64,000 nt of DNA from positions 1 to 64,000 of the forward strand of contig NZ_JBDPLZ010000010.1 in the NCBI RefSeq assembly GCF_039871655.1. The letters run 5' to 3'. The translations under genes were made by a program, and so were the position numbers. Positions 60,995 to 64,000 of this stretch are shown here, in pieces. Within the stretch, counting starts at the first letter, position 1. The number at the start of each line of letters is the position of its first letter. Under the pieces are notes generated by a model. That model searched no databases. It worked only from the letters and a program-made list of their open reading frames with translations, and was not told where the DNA came from. This stretch comes from Actinocorallia sp039871655. Lineage in GTDB: Bacteria > Actinomycetota > Actinomycetes > Streptosporangiales > Streptosporangiaceae.

Positions 60995-61774
60995 TCAGTG
61001 CTTCTCCTGGGAGATCTGTGCGCGGTTGCGGCTCTGCACCTGGGCGCGGCGGCCCTCGATTCCGTCGTAATCCGCGCGGTATGCGTGGGCGATGGCCACT
61101 TCTGCGGCCAGGTCGTCCGCCAGCCCACCGCTCTGGGTGTACATCCGCTTGAGGTCCCGCATGGCCGCGGCCGGGACGTCGGCGGCCGACGACGCCAGCG
61201 CCATCGCCCGTTCCAGCAGTTCGCCATGCGGAACGACCTCGCTCACGAGCCCGATCCGCTCGGCACGCGCCGCGTCCACGACCTCGCCGGTCATCGACAT
61301 GCGCCGGGCGTTCGCGGCGCCGACGACCCGCGGCAGCCGGGCGGTGAGCCCGCCTCCGGGCAGTACGCCGACCCGGACATGCGTGTCGGCGAACACCGCG
61401 CGCTCGGAAGCGATGAGGAAGTCGCAGCCGAGCGCGATCTCCAGCCCGCCGGTGAAGGCGGCGCCGTTCACCGCCCCGACGACCGGCTTGCGCATCTCAC
61501 CGATCCGCACGATGCAATTGATGTCCTGGAACCGCCGGAAGAAGGCGGCGCCCTCGGCACCGGCCTCCTTGAGATCGAGCCCCGCGCAGAACGCGGGATC
61601 GGCACCGGTGACCACGACGGCCTTCACCGCGTCGTCAACGTCCGCCTCCTCCAGAGCCTGGTACAGCGCGGTGTTCAGTTCCCCGCTCAGCGCGTTGCGC
61701 GCGTCGGGACGGTTGAGGGTCAGCAGCCGCACGGACCCGATGTCGGCGGTGAGGAGGACGGGCCGGTCGCTCAT
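60995..61774 (-). CDS. Enoyl-CoA hydratase/isomerase family protein
   Basis: The ATG at 61774 gives 259 residues with NRPDARNALSG, AFCAGLDL (oxyanion hole), NGAAFTGGLEIALGCDFL and FADTHVRVGVLPGGGL. It is a second crotonase of the region, distinct from that at 52014. Two bases separate its stop from the old-yellow-enzyme start, so the two are cotranscribed. Confidence 0.92.
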   Translation of the reverse strand: MSDRPVLLTADIGSVRLLTLNRPDARNALSGELNTALYQALEEADVDDAVKAVVVTGADPAFCAGLDLKEAGAEGAAFFRRFQDINCIVRIGEMRKPVVGAVNGAAFTGGLEIALGCDFLIASERAVFADTHVRVGVLPGGGLTARLPRVVGAANARRMSMTGEVVDAARAERIGLVSEVVPHGELLERAMALASSAADVPAAAMRDLKRMYTQSGGLADDLAAEVAIAHAYRADYDGIEGRRAQVQSRNRAQISQEKH

Positions 61775-61909
61775 GTTCACTCCAGGGGACGAATGCGGAT
61801 CAGCATAAGGAAATGCTCCCGGTCGTCCGTCCACCGGCCCTCATCGAGGAGCGGCGCCTCGGGCTCTGGCGAGCGATCGGCGCAGCGCCGGGCATCGGGG
61901 AGAGCGCGG

Positions 61910-62869
61910 TCATAGGTCCAGCACCAGTCTCGGGGACCGGGCACGGGAGACGCAGGGGAACATGATGCCCCCCGCGGTCTGTTCGTCCTCGGTGAGCAGG
62001 CAGTCCCGATGGTCGGGGGCTCCATCGAGGACAACGGTCTCGCAGGTGCCGCAGGTGCCTTCCCCGCAGGAGGAAGCGGGTGCGACGCCCGCCCGCTCCA
62101 GCGCGTCCAGAAGCGTCTCCTTCGCGCTGACCTCGACGGTCCTGCCCGATCGGGCCAGTTCCACCTCGAACGCTTCGTCCGGACCCTCGGCCTGTGTCTC
62201 GCGGGGAGAGAACCGTTCGGTGCGCAGGCTCAGCGACGGGAAATCCTTGCGGGCCCGCTCGAGCGCGGTGAGCAGGGGCTCGGGCCCGCAGGCGTAGACG
62301 GCCGTCCCTGCGGGTACCGAGGAGAGCGCGGCCGGCAGGTCGAGGAGACCGTGGACGTCCTGCGGTCGGAGCGTGACGCGGTCGCCGCCCAGCTCGGTCA
62401 GCTCGGCTGTGAACGCCATGGACGCCAGGACCCGGCCGCCGTACAGCAGCCGCCAGGGCAGTCTCCGTGCCTCGATCTCCCGGATCATGGGCAGCAGCGG
62501 GGTGATCCCGATGCCTCCGGCGACGAACAGGTACGCGGGCGCGTCCACGAGCGCGAAGTGGTTGCGGGGTCCTCGCAGCTCCAGGGTTCCGCCGATCTCC
62601 AGTCCGCGGTGGACGTGCAGGGAGCCGCCCCGGCCGTCCGGCTGCTCCAGGACGGCGACCCGCAGGTGCTCGCGGTCGGCGGGGTCGCCGCACAGCGAGT
62701 ACTGCCGGACCAGGCCGGGAGCGAGCAGTAGGTCGACATGGGCGCCGGGAGTCCAGGCGGGGACGTCGTCGTAAGGCCGCAGCGTCAGCAGGCACACTCC
62801 GTCGGCGACGGTCTCCTTGCCGACGATCTCCGCCTTGAACACAGGCTCGGTGGTGGCGGGCTCAGGCAT
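61910..62869 (-). CDS. Ferredoxin reductase-ferredoxin fusion (phthalate dioxygenase reductase type)
   Basis: The ATG at 62869 gives 319 residues. RQYSLCGDP binds flavin, GGIGITPLLPM binds NAD, and the C-terminal plant-type ferredoxin has CGEGTCGTC plus a distal cysteine in HRDCLLTEDE for a 2Fe-2S cluster. It passes electrons from NADH to an oxygenase, either a Rieske or P450 partner, which is not in this window. Its start overlaps the acyl-CoA synthetase stop by 8 bases. Confidence 0.93.
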   Translation of the reverse strand: MPEPATTEPVFKAEIVGKETVADGVCLLTLRPYDDVPAWTPGAHVDLLLAPGLVRQYSLCGDPADREHLRVAVLEQPDGRGGSLHVHRGLEIGGTLELRGPRNHFALVDAPAYLFVAGGIGITPLLPMIREIEARRLPWRLLYGGRVLASMAFTAELTELGGDRVTLRPQDVHGLLDLPAALSSVPAGTAVYACGPEPLLTALERARKDFPSLSLRTERFSPRETQAEGPDEAFEVELARSGRTVEVSAKETLLDALERAGVAPASSCGEGTCGTCETVVLDGAPDHRDCLLTEDEQTAGGIMFPCVSRARSPRLVLDL

Positions 62870-64000
62870 GGAAGGTCCCCCATCGCTGAGTCGCGAGCTC
62901 GGTGAGGCGCCGGTGGTCGAGCTTGCCGTTGGCTCCGCGCTCCAGCGACGGGACGAAGCCCAGGTGCCGGGGCACCTTGTACCCGGCGAGCCGTTCCCGC
63001 ACATGGGCCTGGAGCTCGGCCGGGTCGGGCGCCGGACCGGCCGCGACGAGCAGTGCGACGACCTTCGTGCCGAAGCGTTCGTCCGGGACGCCCAGGACGG
63101 CGGCGTCGGCGACGCCCGGGTGGGTCTTCAGCGTTTCTTCGACCTCCTCGGCGAAGACCTTCTCGCCGCCGGTGTTGATGCAGCTCGATCCGCGGCCGAG
63201 GAGCCGGATCCGCCCGTCGGCCTCCAGCAGGGCCAGGTCGCCGGGAACCGACCAGCGCCGCCCAGCGGCTTCGAGGAACACCTCGGCGGACTTGTCCGGG
63301 TCGTTGAGGTAGCCGACGGGGATCCAGCCGGTCACCGCCAGGCGTCCGATCCTGCCGTCACCCGGGGCGGCGAGGGTTCCGTCGTCGTGCAGGACGGCGG
63401 CCCGGTCGGACGGCAGGAACGACGCGGTGTCGGCGACGTTCCCGGGCGTCGAGACCGTTGAGGCGATCGACGAGGCCTCCGAGGAGCCCAGGCCGTCCAG
63501 GAGCCGGGCTCTGGGGATGTGCTTGAGCAGGCCTTCCTTGACGGGGCTGCTCCAGATGACGCCGGAGGAGAAGACGACGCGCAGCCGTCCCAGGTCCCAG
63601 CGGCCGGGTTCGGCGTCGAGCGCGGCCAGCAGTGGGCGGGCGAAGGCGTCGCCGACGATCGCCAGGGCCTGGACGCGCTCGGCCTCCAGGGCGTCCAGGA
63701 GTGCCTCGGGGGAGAAGCTCGCGCCGGGCACGGTGACGACGGTCCCGGCGGCGGCCAGAGAGGAGATCGCGTAGAACAGCCCGGCGCCGTGCATGAGCGG
63801 GCTGGCGATCAGTGATCTGATCTCCCGGTCCTGGGCCGCGAGGTGCGCCCGGATCGCCTCGGCGTCGCCGCGGTCGGGCAGGGGCCGCGCGCTCTGGGAG
63901 TTGAGCAGGGACAGCAGGTCGTCCTGCCGCCACATGACGCCCTTCGGCCGTCCCGTGGTCCCGCCCGTGTAGATGAGGATGAGCGAGTCGGGGCGGCCGC
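62862..64000 (-). CDS. Acyl-CoA synthetase (FadD type), 5' end beyond window
   Basis: The reading frame is open to the right edge. Read leftwards it begins inside the phosphate loop YTGGTTGRPKGV and continues with PLMHGAG, then DGRIRLLGRGSSCINTGGEKV and the C-terminal NGKLDHRRLTE with the catalytic lysine. It activates an acid with ATP and CoA, the entry reaction of the catabolic region. About a third of the protein, the N-terminal part, is outside the window. Confidence 0.93.
   Translation of the reverse strand, partial: GRPDSLILIYTGGTTGRPKGVMWRQDDLLSLLNSQSARPLPDRGDAEAIRAHLAAQDREIRSLIASPLMHGAGLFYAISSLAAAGTVVTVPGASFSPEALLDALEAERVQALAIVGDAFARPLLAALDAEPGRWDLGRLRVVFSSGVIWSSPVKEGLLKHIPRARLLDGLGSSEASSIASTVSTPGNVADTASFLPSDRAAVLHDDGTLAAPGDGRIGRLAVTGWIPVGYLNDPDKSAEVFLEAAGRRWSVPGDLALLEADGRIRLLGRGSSCINTGGEKVFAEEVEETLKTHPGVADAAVLGVPDERFGTKVVALLVAAGPAPDPAELQAHVRERLAGYKVPRHLGFVPSLERGANGKLDHRRLTELATQRWGTFHA

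Overview
The window is high-GC DNA (about 70% by eye) with strong C/G third-position bias, GTG/TTG starts and 4-base start/stop overlaps. This is an actinomycete chromosome. LmbU-type, GlxA/AraC and TetR regulators, a DUF5997/LysR pair and a DUF574 methyltransferase also point that way. Genus cannot be fixed from this sequence.

Region 1 (1 to about 30.1 kb) is most of a nonribosomal peptide cluster. A rightward, almost fully overlapping operon (1-16525) holds the 3' end of a large NRPS, a JmjC/cupin hydroxylase, a free carrier protein, two ABC exporter halves, a short tryptophan-dioxygenase-like enzyme, a free condensation domain, a membrane protein, a fatty-acyl-AMP ligase, an R2-like diiron oxidase and a CtaB-like prenyltransferase. 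A leftward operon (25632-16528) meets it at a shared hairpin. It carries a type II thioesterase, an MMPL transporter, a second thioesterase, a flavin halogenase, a stand-alone A-PCP protein with a Leu-like code, an amidohydrolase and an LLM-family oxidoreductase. A third rightward group (25719-29417) has a DUF2000 gene, an LmbU-type regulator, a free-amino-acid 2OG/Fe dioxygenase, an aminotransferase and a kynurenine-formamidase-like hydrolase. Halogenase, TDO-like enzyme and formamidase together suggest a halogenated kynurenine building block, while the acyl-AMP ligase plus free carrier suggests an acylated (lipo)peptide. Two points stand out in the NRPS: an intense G/T-skewed repeat tract inside a condensation domain, and a terminal A-PCP pair that has decayed and resembles the intact stand-alone A-PCP encoded 14 kb away.

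Region 2 (30.1-37.8 kb) looks mobile. A tightly coupled four-gene cassette (carrier protein, HemN-type radical SAM enzyme, amino acid:carrier-protein-ligase-like class II synthetase, stand-alone adenylation enzyme) lies between two remnants of the same tyrosine-recombinase family. To the right are a NACHT-protein tail, a DUF6928 gene and a 25-bp 3' tRNA fragment (proline-like) followed by a strong terminator. This looks like an attachment-site scar, so everything to its left, including the peptide cluster, may lie on an integrated island. The four-gene cassette is the best candidate here for an undescribed system.

Region 3 (37.8-64 kb) looks like ordinary chromosome: an acyl-CoA carboxylase beta chain, an IS5-type transposase scar, a DUF574 methyltransferase, a Mut7-C protein, a dienelactone hydrolase, a GlxA regulator, a secreted M14 carboxypeptidase, and then (48-64 kb) an acyl-CoA catabolic region. 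That region has three SDRs, two TetR regulators with visible operators, two enoyl-CoA hydratases, three acyl-CoA dehydrogenases, an AMACR-like enzyme, an old-yellow-enzyme homologue, a ferredoxin-reductase fusion and an acyl-CoA synthetase cut by the right edge.
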